A stretch of 64,000 nt of DNA, taken from assembly GCF_038396675.1 (NCBI RefSeq), contig NC_088929.1:35727001-35791000 (forward strand). Direction: 5' to 3'. This DNA comes from Hydra vulgaris (taxonomy: Eukaryota > Cnidaria > Hydrozoa > Anthoathecata > Hydridae). Below the pieces are notes generated by a model. The model was not told the DNA's origin and did no database searches. It saw only the letters and a list, made by a program, of their open reading frames with translations. This document shows positions 11,122 through 54,773 of this stretch, piece by piece; the first letter of the stretch is position 1, and the number at the start of each line of letters is the position of its first letter. The position numbers were made by a program, and so were the translations under genes.

Positions 11122-12099
11122 GCTGGTTAAGGATATTTTGAGTACTGCTGAAGTTCAAAGAAGTTAAGATAATCATCAAGTTTGTGAAAAATCATCACAT
11201 TGTTAAAGAAAAGTTTGACGAAAAGAGAATCGCAGTTCGTATTCCTCGCTCACTCACAATGCCTGTTTCAACTCAATAGCTCTGTCAATTTAATTCAATA
11301 AACGACTTTTGTATGGCAAAGTATGGTTTTATTTAACTTGCGGATGAGGAAAATGCATCTTTGGAAGAAATTTCTCCAAATACAAACTCGGCCGCTATTT
11401 TGACGCTAATTAAATCAAATGCTATCTGGAATGGTTTGGCAAATCTCGTGAAAAATATCGAATATCCATCATATAACATCATTGGAAGCCTTGAAAATGA
11501 TGAAGCCCCATTATCTTTGGTGTACTATTATTTTGATGAAATGTACAAAAAATTTGCAAATGAGGAAATTATTCAGGAAATAATTATGAAGCACTTTAAA
11601 TTCCTTATAACCTCAAATATGGAAATTGTCTTTATGCTGACACCGAAGTGTGTCGTAAAAGGATTCTATTTAGGTGAGGATAAGACTAATGTAATAAGTT
11701 CAATTTTAGAATTAATCTCTAAAATAAATCCAACAACTGCTAAGACAGGTGAAAGTGGAATGATTGAATTTGTTGGAGAAATGACAACACAGAAGGAATA
11801 AAGAAAACAGACAATTTTAAATAATAGCGCAACGAATTATTGGAATATTGTTGGTCGTCAGGAATATCCTGAAGTCTTTGAAGTCGCAAATCTATTGTTG
11901 AAATGATTTGTTCGTCAGCAACAGCAGAGAGGGCTTGGTCGATTTTTCGATTTATTCATTCACGAATGAGGAATCGCTTGACAAACGAACGCGTAAAAAA
12001 TTAGTTTTCATATATACCAATGGCGTTTTGATGGATACAAGAGGAAGGAGCAGTTCTCAAGAGTTTGAGTGTGAAGAAATTATAAATGAGCAAATTTAA
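11122..12099 (+). pseudogene. hAT transposase, C-terminal part with dimerisation domain
   Basis: Just right of the nested element the + strand resumes hAT homology: a KDIL-like segment, then IKFVKNHHIVKEKFDEKR and IPRSLTMPVSTQ. An open block follows (11361-11801) with IWNGLANLVKNIEYPSYN and LENDEAPLSLVYYYFDEMY, typical of the hAT region before the dimerisation domain. From about 11899, in another frame, SSATAERAWSIFRFIHSRMR followed by NRLTNERVKKLVFIYTN is a clear hAT_C dimerisation domain, whose S-S-x-x-E-R-x-W-S and R-L-x-x-E-R motifs are conserved. Frame changes near 11905 and 11960 and several stops show the gene is dead. It pairs with 4750-4990. Confidence 0.85.
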
Positions 12100-12324
12100 T
12101 ACAAAAATAAATTAAATTGTTAAGCTTTGTGTTATAGAAATTCGTTTGAAAATTATGAAATATTTTGATATATTTTTTTCCATTTACAAATAAAATTCAT
12201 TTCAGAAAATCAAATGAAAAATTACAAATTTTAATTTAAAGTCACATACGTTTAATTTAAAAAACAATTTCTTCTATATTTGACAATATTTAATTAATTT
12301 CACATATCATTCATCTGTTAAACT

Positions 12325-12424
12325 TGCATGCGCATTGTATGCGTATTATGCGCGTAATTATGCGCATAACTTTTGAATGCTATGCGCATATATTCGCCTC
12401 TATGCGCATAAGTTCCGAACCCTA
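12325..12424. repeat. hAT right terminal region with ATGCGCAT motifs
   Basis: ATGCGCAT or close variants appear about five times within 100 bp (near 12327, 12347, 12359, 12381 and 12401), and the block ends TTCCGAACCCTA. Palindromic subterminal motifs next to a terminal repeat are usual in hAT elements, where they bind transposase. The exact end is inferred. Confidence 0.5.
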
Positions 12425-12649
12425 AGTTTTTCAATTCAAGGTTGTGCATCACGTAAGTACGTTACATTTTTACGAGCACAAAACAAAATGAAAAAGAAAG
12501 TACTGTAAGTTTTGTTATTCAATTACAAAAACAAGCTGAATATAGTATTTTTCCAGATGTCGCTGAGGCAGTAAAGGATCGATTTCTATAAGCAATGTCA
12601 CTCCATAAAAATAAAACCAAAAAACTTCTCAAGACAGAGAAATGAACCT
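12425..12649. other. Short unassigned stretch
   Basis: Nothing recognisable was read here. The 5' truncation point of the following LINE lies near 12650-12670. Confidence 0.4.
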
Positions 12650-12669
12650 CAAAAGTGCGTTGAAATTGG

Positions 12670-13241
12670 TTGCAACGTGGAAACATCACTATCAGAGATA
12701 TCACGCCTTATCGGCTTGATATCTCTCAACATAGTGAAGGTCTTTTTGTATACATAAATGAAAATATCATTTCTAAAAGATTAGCTAAAAAGGATTTCCC
12801 CAGAGACATTCAAATTATCACTTTTGAAATTAAATTAAGAATGCGGAAATGGCTCATAATAGCCACTTATAAACACCCAAATCAGAATTGTGACTATTTC
12901 TTCAATCACCTTAAAGGAGTGCTTGACTTTTATTTGCAATCATATCTTGATTTTATTCTAATAGGAGACTTTAATATACAACCTTCAGAAAAAAAATGAT
13001 GGAATTCCTTCAACTTTATCAATGTATTAATTTAATTAAACAACCGACTTGTTTTAAATCGGTCAATAACCCTTCCTGTATAGACCTTATCCTTACTAAC
13101 AGAAAGCTGAGCTTCCAACATTCAAATACCTTTGGTACGGGTGTAAGTGATCATCACCATTTAATATACACCATGCTAAGATCCACTTTTTGTAAGTTAC
13201 CACCTAAAAAACTTATTTATAGATCGTTCAAAAATTTCTAA
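12670..13241 (+). pseudogene. LINE apurinic-like endonuclease domain
   Basis: The first block (12670-12999) ends with DFILIGDFNIQPSE, containing the GDFN motif of APE-type endonucleases. The second block (12996-13241), in another frame, continues with QPTCFKSVNNPSCIDLILTN and then GVSDHHHLIYTML, holding the S-D-H motif whose histidine is catalytic in the family. The domain N-terminus, with the first catalytic asparagine and glutamate, is missing. The overlap of the two blocks at an A-run (12991-12998) suggests a homopolymer indel. This domain nicks the target DNA in living relatives; here it is inactive. Confidence 0.85.
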
Positions 13242-13322
13242 AGTGAGATTTTTGCAAAAATACTCCGTTTCAACTTAAAATCTTGTTATGATATTAGTAC
13301 TTTTAATGAGATATTCAGCAAT

Positions 13323-15340
13323 TTGCTTAATATTCATGCCCCTCTTAAATCAAAAACCCTAAGAGGTAACAATAAACCTTTTATAACTAAAGACTTACGA
13401 AAAGCAATTATGCTCCGCTCTTCATTATATAAAAAATTTTTAGTTGATAAATCAGATTTTTCAGCTCTAATGTACAAAAAACAAAGGAATTTGGTGGTTA
13501 AGCTTAACCGAAAAAATAAGAAGTACTTTGAGCAAATCAATACACATTCGACTTTAAATACATCTCTCTGGAAATTAACTAATTATTTCATTTCGGACAA
13601 ATCTACAAATTCTAACGAGCGTATCACTTTGACTGAAAATGGCAACATTATCTCAGACAGTTCTTTGTTGACTAATATTTTAAATAAATATTTCATTAAT
13701 GTTGCATTGCCATCAAGTATGGCTGACCATAATAAATGGTCTTTTTCTCCTTGCACTTCAGACCCAGTTGAGTCAGCTATAAAAAAGTATGTTGACCATC
13801 CTAGTATAAGAAACATTAAAAATAAATTCAAAATGAATGCACATAATTTCAAGTTTCATTGTATTACAACTGATGATATTACAAAAATTATAGGGTCTAT
13901 GAATAAAAAAAAAAAACAAGTGGTGAAATACCAACTTTTATGTTAAAATCTTACTTAATATACTTTAGGGATAGTCTTACAGATTGTATCAATAATAGCA
14001 TCTTAGATGGAACATTCCCGTCATCTCTAAAAATGGCGGATGTTTTACCGTGTCTTAAAAAAAATAAACCAACAGATAAGGCTAACTATCGCCCTATAAG
14101 TATCCTACCCGCTCTCTCCTAAGTTTTTGAAATGATCGTTTATGAACAGATTTTGTTATTTATAGAGCCAAAATTTGACAAACTTTTGTGTGGTTTTCGT
14201 AGAGGTTATAGTACTCAGCATACACTTATTTTTTTACTTAATAAGTGGCATGAATGCATTAACAATGGAGGTATTGTTGGAACATTATTAATGGATCTAT
14301 CTAAAGCGTATGATTTTATTCCGCATGACCTACTTATTGCTAAATTAGAAGCGTATGGTTTCTCTAAAAAAAGTCTTAAATTTCTTATATCGTATATTGG
14401 TGGTCGTAAACAAAAGGTAAGGATGGAGCGTCTGTTTCTAATTGGGTTGATATTTTGTCGGGAGTGCCTCAAGGTTCCATTCTTGGTCCCATCCTCTTTA
14501 ATATCTTTATAAATGATATATTCTTCTTTATTAAAGATACTGAATTGTGCAACTTTGCAGATGATAATACGCTGTATGCCTGTGATTACAGCTTAGAAAA
14601 GGTTATTTTTCGATTGCAAAAAGAAGCAACTAATACCATTGCCTGGTTTAAGTTTAACTCGATGGTTGCCAACCCTGATAAAAATAGGTAGTATAACTGT
14701 TTTTGCCTATGATAGGGTGAAACTACTTGGTGTTACAATTGATAAGAATCTAAATTTTGGAGAACACATTAAATACTTATGCAGTAAAGCTAATGGTAAA
14801 TGTTTTGCTCTTTCACGCATAAGAAGTTTTTTATCCCGTAATAAAGCTACATTGTTGTTTAACGCCTTCATAATGTCAAATTGTTCTTATTGTCCCCTAA
14901 TATGGATGTTTTGTTCTAAATACTATGACAACCTTATAAATAAAATTCATAAAAAAGCTCTTTGTATTGTCCATAAAAGGTTTGACTTATCTCTTGATGA
15001 ATTGTTAAGTTTTGATAATAGTCCAAGGATCCACTTAAGAAATTTGCGCTTTCTTATTATAGAAGTTTTTAAATCAATTAATTGTCTAAATCCACAATTT
15101 ATGAAGGATTTATTCAATACAAAAAAACTTCCTTTTAATTTTCGTTGTAGCAAAAAAATGATTCTACCTTCGAATTGCTCCAAATATAAGGATACATGTT
15201 GAACTAGATTTAGAGCCATCTCGTTATGGAACACCCTAGATAACAAGACCATGTCCTCTAAAAGTTCTGAGGTGTTCAAAAAACATATTAAAAATTGGTA
15301 TGCAAAAAATTGTTATTGTAAAATCTGTCGTTTTTAATTA
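13323..15340 (+). pseudogene. LINE reverse transcriptase, multiply frameshifted
   Basis: Open blocks follow each other in changing frames. 13323-13946 is the linker before RT. 13940-14122 holds LKKNKPTDKANYRPISILPA. After a TAA stop, 14132-14512 carries CGFRRGYSTQHTLIFLL and LLMDLSKAYDFIPHDLL, with the first catalytic aspartate. 14455-14691 has SGVPQGSILGPILFNIFIND and NFADDNTLYA, the FADD catalytic pair. 14639-15202 holds VKLLGVTIDKNLNFGEHIKY and the C-terminal domain with YCPLIWMF. A last stretch reaches a stop near 15336. All RT motifs are intact individually, so breaks are from indels and single stops, which suggests moderate age. Confidence 0.85.
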
Positions 15341-15405
15341 CTATTTTTATTTATCCTGACATTATAATACAATATTTACTCATTTTTCTGTAACGAAACG
15401 GTTGT

Positions 15406-15431
15406 AATTTGAATTTGAATTTGAATTCGAA
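15406..15431. repeat. (TTTGAA)n tail of the LINE
   Basis: Four TTTGAA-type hexamers follow the LINE stop by about 70 bp. Many CR1/L2-like LINEs end in short tandem repeats rather than poly(A), so this probably marks the 3' end. Confidence 0.6.
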
Positions 15432-15522
15432 TATTTTTAATGTTATTTGTAATTTATATTATAATTTTGTAAATTGTAGTTTGTTTTTTGTTTTTAAATA
15501 CTTTTTAAAAGATTAATCGGAA

Positions 15523-15558
15523 ATTGACTATATATATGTGGACATATATATAGTCAAT
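15523..15558. repeat. Perfect hairpin, 17-bp arms
   Basis: ATTGACTATATATATGT is followed by GG and its exact reverse complement. It lies about 90 bp beyond the LINE tail. It may be a short foldback or a cruciform-prone site. Confidence 0.8.
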
Positions 15559-16140
15559 TTATTTATTTGATTTTTTTTGGTTTATTTATTATTTATTGTT
15601 TTTAACGATTTTCATGTGAGTGTGTATTGTCTATAATTGTTAAATGTGTTGATTTTAATTAGTTTATTCTTGTTAAAACTATTGTAACCATCAACAAAAA
15701 ATAAAGTTTTTAAAATAAATTAAATTAAAAATCAGAATAAAAAGCAAAAGAAATTTCCGTGAAAAAAAAACAGTTTACAGAAGATATCGACTCTGCTGAC
15801 TGTTTAAAAAGTTAACCTTTTCAAGAAGGTAAAAACTAGCAACAGATTTGAAGTTAAGTGCTATCCAAAATAAATGTGACCCTGATCCCCTGGTATAGCC
15901 TTGTTCCCGTTTGACATTTTTTAAGGTGACCACCACATTAGACGCAACTATATTAACAGCCCCAGGCCTAAATATGTCTTAATCCGGCCCTGATCTCTAT
16001 TCAGTTTTGATTCTTATTTAAAAGTACTTCAACATATGTTTTTAATTTTTTTTTCAGCACAAAACTTAGCTATCGCCTACAAATTCCGGCAGCTTTTAAA
16101 AAAATTGTTCCTAATGCGATTACCTCACCAATCCTCCCCC

Positions 16141-16176
16141 TCCTCCTCCTCCTCCTCCTCCTCCTCCTCCTCCTCC
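16141..16176. repeat. (TCC)n microsatellite
   Basis: Twelve TCC triplets in a row. This is one of the few C-rich tracts in the window. Confidence 0.95.
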
Positions 16177-16654
16177 CTACTCTTAAGTAACATTAATCTC
16201 CGTAAGAAAGTTTTCTGCCTTCTGGAGAGGCTATTGTTTACATTTTCGAAGACGGACGGATAAGCGAGTTGCAAGCAAAAATTACTTCCGGTTTAATACC
16301 AAACACTACTGTTTCGTAATATCGAGATATCGTTTCGAATAGTGCTACTAAATTTTAATTTCTGAGTAATGCTTTTTTTGTTTTAATTTTTTAAATTCAT
16401 AAAGAAATTGGTGTTAAATGCTTAAAATATTGTTTTTTATCACTGATCAATGCGATGAGTATTGACACTTCATTTTATTAAATTAAGGAGATTTTTATGT
16501 TATAGAAACTTGTTATGAAATTTTTTAAATCTTGTAATCTTTAAATCTTTATTTTGTAATTTTTTTAATCTTTAAATCTTATTCTATGTTTTTTAAATTT
16601 TTAAAATAAAGACTTTATTATACAGTACTAGCATACTTTAGTTCATTTTACGTT

Positions 16655-17069
16655 AGTTTTTTAAACTCATACATAAAAAAATTTAATATGCTTAATTTAT
16701 ATCAACTCTTTATTTGGTTATAAACGAAATTAAAAAAAAAAAACACTTTATTTTTGCAAAGAAAACTGCTAATTATATCTCCTTTTTTATTTAGTTTAAA
16801 AATATGATAGAAGAAAGTCATTTGTTTTCTTAATAAAGAACATTAAACCGAAATATACTTCACTTTTTTAAACTCATACATAAAAAAATTTAATATGCTT
16901 AATTTATATCAACTCTTTATTTGGTTATAAACGAAATTAAAAAAAAAAAAACTTTATTTTTGCAAAGAAAACTGCTAATTATATCTCCTTTTTTATTTAG
17001 TTTAAAAATATGATAGAAGAAAGTCATTTGTTTTCTTAATAAAGAACATTAAACCGAAATATACTTCAC
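16655..17069 (+). repeat. 207-bp tandem duplication upstream of RNFT exon 1
   Basis: The block from about 16661 (TTAAACTCATACATAAAAAA) to 16863 is repeated almost identically from 16868 to about 17069; both copies end AACCGAAATATACTTCAC. The second copy ends about 50 bp before the RNFT start codon, so promoter or 5' leader sequence appears duplicated. The only clear difference is the length of an A-run. Confidence 0.9.
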
Positions 17070-17078
17070 TTTTGATGG

Positions 17079-17097
17079 CTTTTTTCAATTTCAACAG
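17079..17097 (+). promoter_or_regulatory. Candidate splice acceptor before RNFT start codon
   Basis: A pyrimidine-rich run ending TTTCAACAG lies 21 bp upstream of the ATG at 17119. It could accept an upstream 5' UTR exon, or a trans-spliced leader, a process known in Hydra. No upstream donor exon could be identified from sequence. Confidence 0.45.
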
Positions 17098-17118
17098 AGA
17101 GCAGTTTTGTAATAAATT

Positions 17119-50087
<32,969 letters not shown>

Positions 50088-52584
50088 TTATAAGCTTGTT
50101 GGAGGTAATGATTTGATGCAGCTAATGACTTCAAATGAATTATCATAATAAGCAGTTATAGTATAAAAAATATAAAAACTTCTATACATATTTAACTAGT
50201 TACGAATAGATTCGAATATATCTTTTTTATAATACATTGTTTCAATATTATATGCTTCTGAAGCATTATATCTGAAGTTGTCACTTCTTTTTTTTTTTTT
50301 ACAAGTGAAGTTTGTAGAAAAATCTCAATGTAATTGTAGCTCTATGAAATTTTGTAAAAGTTATTTATATATTTAAAAATTTACTTATTTTGACTTCTAA
50401 AATGCCGCATAATTTGAAGCTATCACTTAATCAGTAAATCTATCTCTATCAGTAAATGCTATTACTTAATCAGTAAAAGCTATCACTGTCAGTAAATGCA
50501 AGCGTGTTTATAAAACACGAACTATTGAATACGAAAAGTTCAGTATTTTTCACTAAAAATCTTTTATCGATTTTAATTTTATGCTAACTTTTCCTTTAAC
50601 AGCACAACAGCATTATATATAAGATTTATTTTCTAAGGTTATTTAAAATGAATTTTTATAACTTGCTTAAAATTTAAAATATTCTGTCTGCCAAGTTACT
50701 TGTGGCTGTAGGAAGGTAACCATTTTTAAAATTATGCATGGAGTCCAGATTTTAAAGTTAAATTTAAAGTTCACTTCATCGATTGATAACCTACTATTAT
50801 TTACTTTCATTACTTTTTATTATTATTGTTTTTATTAGTTTTATTATTGTTATTATTGTTTTAATTATTGTTAATTTATTATTATCACTACTATTGCAAA
50901 TAATATAGTTGTTTTATATTGCTTTTTTTGCAACAATTAATATTAAAATGTATGTTTTCTAATTAAATTTTATACGAACATAAAATTTAAAAAGATTACC
51001 ATTTTAAACTAATTTTTTTACGAGACATCTAATGTTTGTTTAAAAATCGGTTTTCATAAAAAAAATAGTTTATTTGGACTAGTTCAGGTTTTAACATAAA
51101 TAACAACTGATCATATTTGATACTGATTATTATTAATGTTCGTGGTTAATGTTCCAACACCGGATCCCGATATTATATGAATTAAAGAATTTCCTAAAAA
51201 TATTTCATATATTGAATTTTAATATGCGGAATACTGCATTTGGCATCATTTTATCTATAAATATGTACAAAACAAAAATAAGTCAAACTGAAGGTGAAAC
51301 TTTTGTAATAAATAAATTTTAAGATGAAATTGATATCATATTATTCAGATAACATTTGTTACTAAAACAAAACATTTGTTACTAAAATAAAATTAAACAA
51401 TTAAATTTGCGTGCTGTAAAATCTTTAATTTCGTTACAAATTAGCTTATTGTTTTTTGAGAGAAATTTGTCTTTAAAGGCTGCAAAATGATCATGTTAGC
51501 AAATGATTTTAAAATGTTTAAGTTTTAACTTCAAATCAATAATTTAACTTTATTGTAATAAATAAATTTTGAGATTAAGTTTATCATTTATTTTCAACAA
51601 AAAGTAAACCAAATAATAATACATTATAATAAGTTATTCCGATAGTTATATAAATATAAATCAATATTATCATTGCAAATAATCATAGCCGTCCTTAGGA
51701 AGGGAACGGTAGGGTTGAATAACCATCTAAAAAAATAATTGACAAATGTCAGCAAAGGAACTTTTTTTTTTTTTAGTAGTTAATTGGAAAAAAATAGATA
51801 CCCCTTCTTCACCCCTTTTAAAAGATCTCTTCGGGACAGCTCTGCAAATAACAATAAACTAAGTAATTTTAGGATCTTTCTTTGTAGCGTTCTTGGAAAT
51901 CTAGTAATAATTAATATAAGCATAATTACTATTAACTCAATTAAAAATTACTTATTGAGTGTTTCACAAAACAATTAATAGAAATTTAATGAGTGTTTTT
52001 ACGGCGTTATTATTACAACTTTACGGAATCAGGAAATCATTGACCTGAGTGTTTATACTATAAAGTACTAAAAAATAATTATTATAATAATAATATATTT
52101 GAAGAGAACCTTGAAAGCTTTCTTTATTGTGTACTTTCTTAATGAAATCTTAATTTAATTTGATGTGGGGTTTTATCCGATCATTAACAACTACAAGTGT
52201 TTCTACTTACATTAAAAGGAATTAAAGTATTGGAAGCTTCCTCATTTTTATCAAACTTTGATGTCTTTTTCTTATCAATAATTCCTTCTTGGAGGTCTCC
52301 CACAGCAAGAGCAAATGATCTATTTTTTTTTTTTTTTTTTGCTGTTGGAGATCCGTAACGCTGTAAAAATCACGCTACTGTTTATAGAGAAAGTTTTGTT
52401 AATAGTTAGTTACTGTTTATTGAAAAAGACCAAAGATAATAATAATTTCAAGTAATGTCAATATGAGTTTCAGGCTTCTTTTTAACCCGGTTTCTCAACT
52501 CCGGGATATCACAAGAAAAAAGTTCGCGTAATATGTTTGTCTTAACCTCATTTTTATGTTCCTTATCAGCATAAGGAAAAATTA
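50088..52584. other. Downstream of RNFT, nothing recognised
   Basis: It contains the RNFT 3' UTR of unknown length, an (ATT)-rich stretch near 50815-50880, and AT-rich sequence. No coding region or element was identified. Confidence 0.5.
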
Positions 52585-52817
52585 CTTATTGCAGAGACAG
52601 ATATCAGATATCATTAAAATTTCGAACTGGATTAAGTCAAACAAACTATCAAAAAATATCGAAAAACTCTGGACTCTCTTTTAGCCAGTTTCAAAAATAA
52701 GTCAACTTACAAATATAAGTTTTTTGTTTATTGATAATACTGAAATGAAGAGAGCTAAAGTTACCAATTTCTCGGGTGTTTACATCGATGAAAACCTCAC
52801 GTGGAAAAATCATGTTA
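52585..52817 (+). pseudogene. LINE RT fragment, piece 1 of 3
   Basis: It encodes parts of the RT thumb: NWIKSNKLSKNIEKLWTLF-like sequence and, from about 52727, FIDNTEMKRAKVTNFSGVYI and DENLTWKNHV, with the conserved F-L-G-V-x-I-D-E-x-L-x-W-x-x-H pattern of CR1/Jockey-type LINEs. The frame breaks at TA (52816-52817), where a 1.88 kb transposon is inserted, and resumes at 54695. Confidence 0.85.
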
Positions 52818-52912
52818 CAGGGTTATTCATCCTTATATGCGCGTCTATTCATTTTTATATGCGTATTTATTCATTCATATATACGTATTTATTCATTCTT
52901 ATTTGCGTATTA
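52818..52912 (+). repeat. Left terminal array of 22-bp units
   Basis: About four units of the type TATTCATTYTTATATGCGTA; a further unit follows the SINE at 53155-53170. Confidence 0.85.
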
Positions 52913-52915
52913 ATT

Positions 52916-53154
52916 GCGGTAGTGGTGTAGTGGTAAAGCGCTCGCTTCATAAGCGGGAGGTTCCGAGTTCGATCCCCACCACGTCCCTGGTAGTACCGCG
53001 TTCAACTTGTTTCTCCGCGCAGCGGCCTTGTTTGTCAAGGTTTGTGTTTCGGAGTTATAGAGTTGAGAGAGGGTTATAACCACTATTAAGTAACCTCCTC
53101 ATCTGTAGTGGCTTTATCGGCCTTGAGGAGGTGAATAACAAAAAAAAAAAAAAA
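52916..53154 (+). repeat. tRNA-derived SINE, + orientation, full length
   Basis: The head GCGGTAGTGGTGTAGTGGTA, anticodon-like arm CTCGC-TTCATAA-GCGGG, B-box-like GAGTTCGATCC, a body close to the consensus of the other copies, and a poly(A) of 15. It is among the best preserved copies. Confidence 0.95.
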
Positions 53155-53429
53155 TTCATTCTTATATGCGTTTTAAAAAAGTGCAGTTTTTCACAACAAA
53201 TTGTTCTTGTTTTCTTGTAAACGATGTTAAAAGTACTTAAGCGGAAGACTTTTTACATTCGATGATGGTTTAAGGTACAAACTACCCTCTTTTTCATACT
53301 TATTAGGTCTTTGTTTAATTCTATTATTAAATTTATTGATTGATTAAATTATTATTTATCTAATTATTCATTTATCGAGATTTTAATTTAAATATTTATA
53401 ATTATTATTAATACACAAATATTTACTCT

Positions 53430-54465
53430 ATGAATGGAAGAGAAAATAGCAGTGCCGATCAAAAAATAAGGGAAAATGTTACAAAAGAGCACATTGAATC
53501 GCTTAAACATTAAGAAATAAATCTACAACAACCATTTCTCTTAATTTATTTAAGCGCACAGTTCAAAATCTTGTCGTTAAGTTAAACAGAGGAGAATTCG
53601 ACGATAGGACTGCATTCAAGGTAAAAGACCTATAAATGCTTAAATAAAAAATATTATTGAATTATGGGTACAAGAAAACAATCTTTGTACGCAAGAAGCA
53701 ATAAAAGAAAGTCTTTCTGTCTCAGCCTACTATTTCAAGAAAACTCAAACGCTCGAATTTATCAAGAAAGCGTGTTCTGCATGGACCAGAAGAACGAAAC
53801 TCAACATGAGTTATCAATGCACCCTATGCATTTGCAAGCGAAATTAATGGAATTTCAAATAAAAAACTTATATATTCGGATGAAATTGGATTTAATGTGC
53901 AGACCAAGAGCTCATATGGTTTTCGCTAAGATGTGCGCCAGCAATTTTACAGTCATCTGCGAATCGTGGCAAGAATATTAGTTTAATTTGTGCTGTTTCA
54001 ACAATGGGAGTGCTGGCTTATGAAATACAAACTGGAGGCTGGAATGCAGGTTCATTTTGGACTTTCATTACAACAATGTTGGCACCAGCGATTAGGAATG
54101 CAGATGTGAAAACGCCGGTGCTTGTTATTGACAATTGTAAATTCTACTGAAATCTTTCTGTTAGGCAAACACTAGCCTCTTATGGCATAGCTTTTAAGTA
54201 TCTGCCAGCATACACGCCACAGCTTAATCTTATAAAAAAAAGTTTTCTTTTTTAAAGCATACTTACAAACCGGGAGAAAGGCCTCAAAATACGGATGGGG
54301 TAATCAGAAAACTTAAAAATATTATGGGTACTACAGAGTTTAATTTAATTCCATTTTATAACCATAAGTGTAGTTACATAAATCCAGCGCTGGCTCGGCA
54401 ACCATTTTTTAAATATATTAGCAGTGGCAACAACCTAATTTATATTTTGAATATATCTATATAAA
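53430..54465 (+). pseudogene. DDE transposase of the IS630/Tc1-like element
   Basis: It begins near MNGRENSSADQKIRENVTKE. An HTH-like SLNLFKRTVQNLVVKL follows in another frame. Then come VQENNLCTQEAIKESLSVSA, a degraded first catalytic region near 53880, and ISLICAVSTMGVLAYEIQTG with WNAGSFWTFITTMLAPAI. After that come VLVIDNCKFY (second catalytic D) and FKYLPAYTPQLNLI, where the catalytic E is expected next but the reading breaks at IKKKFSFLK. D-N-C, then L-P-x-Y-T/S-P-x-L-N, is the DDE_3 pattern. Many frame changes and stops occur. Confidence 0.75.
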
Positions 54466-54694
54466 AACATAAAAGCTTATTTATTGTTTATATAATATTA
54501 TATTAGAAATTTTATGGGTAATTGACTCGATTATAAACGCGCATATAAGAATGAATAAATACGCATACAAGAATTTATAAGTACGCATATAAAAATGAAT
54601 AGTCACAATATAAAAATGAATAGTCACACATATAAAAATGAGTAGCCACGCATATAAAAATGAATAGACGCGCTTATAAGAATAAATAAACTTG
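54460..54694 (-). repeat. Right terminal array of 22-bp units
   Basis: About seven units in reverse orientation, including GCATATAAAAATGAATAGAC and GCATATAAGAATGAATAAAT; the outermost mirrors the left end. Confidence 0.85.
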
Positions 54695-54773
54695 TAACAG
54701 ACTAAATAATAATATTGTTAGATGTATAGAAATGCTATACAAATCAAGAAATCTTTTAAGTAAAAATGCTTAA
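54695..54773 (+). pseudogene. LINE RT fragment, piece 2 of 3
   Basis: Translated in the frame of piece 1 it gives RLNNNIVRCIEMLYKSRNLL and SKNA, the expected continuation of the LINE C-terminal domain. It ends at TTAA, where the Kolobok element is inserted. Confidence 0.85.

Larger units (their letters stand above)
4745..12424 (+). mobile_element. hAT transposon relic split by a nested element
   Basis: Two blocks of hAT transposase homology in the same orientation (about 4750-4990 and 11122-12099) flank a 6.1 kb insertion with its own inverted ends. After the second block, 12325-12424 carries clustered ATGCGCAT motifs and ends in TTCCGAACCCTA, which as a reverse complement (TAGGGTTCGGAA) resembles a hAT terminal repeat. 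The left end was not found, so the left border is only the first recognisable coding sequence. The pairing of the two blocks is strong because the protein domains continue in order across the insertion. Confidence 0.75.
12650..15431 (+). mobile_element. APE-type LINE (CR1/Jockey-like), 5'-truncated
   Basis: Endonuclease and reverse transcriptase homology run in order on the + strand, ending at a stop at about 15336 followed by a short 3' tail with repeated TTTGAA units. No ORF1 is present and the endonuclease lacks its start, so the copy is 5'-truncated, as is usual for target-primed LINEs. Frames change several times. The clade was judged from RT motifs only. Confidence 0.8.
52818..54694 (+). 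mobile_element. IS630/Tc1-like transposon with tandem-repeat termini, inside a LINE
   Basis: The left end CAGGGTTATTCATCCTTATA and the reversed right end CAAGTTTATTTATTCTTATA match on through the next repeat unit (47 bp aligned without gaps), both flanked by TA. Each end is an array of 22-bp units of the type TATTCATTTTTATATGCGTG. A SINE lies in the left array. Removing the element rejoins the LINE frame exactly with one TA, confirming the borders. It codes a broken DDE transposase. Confidence 0.9.

Noticed and set aside
16036-16263. Open frame with a poly-serine run
   Set aside because: The serines come from a (TCC)n microsatellite, and the flanks resemble no protein.
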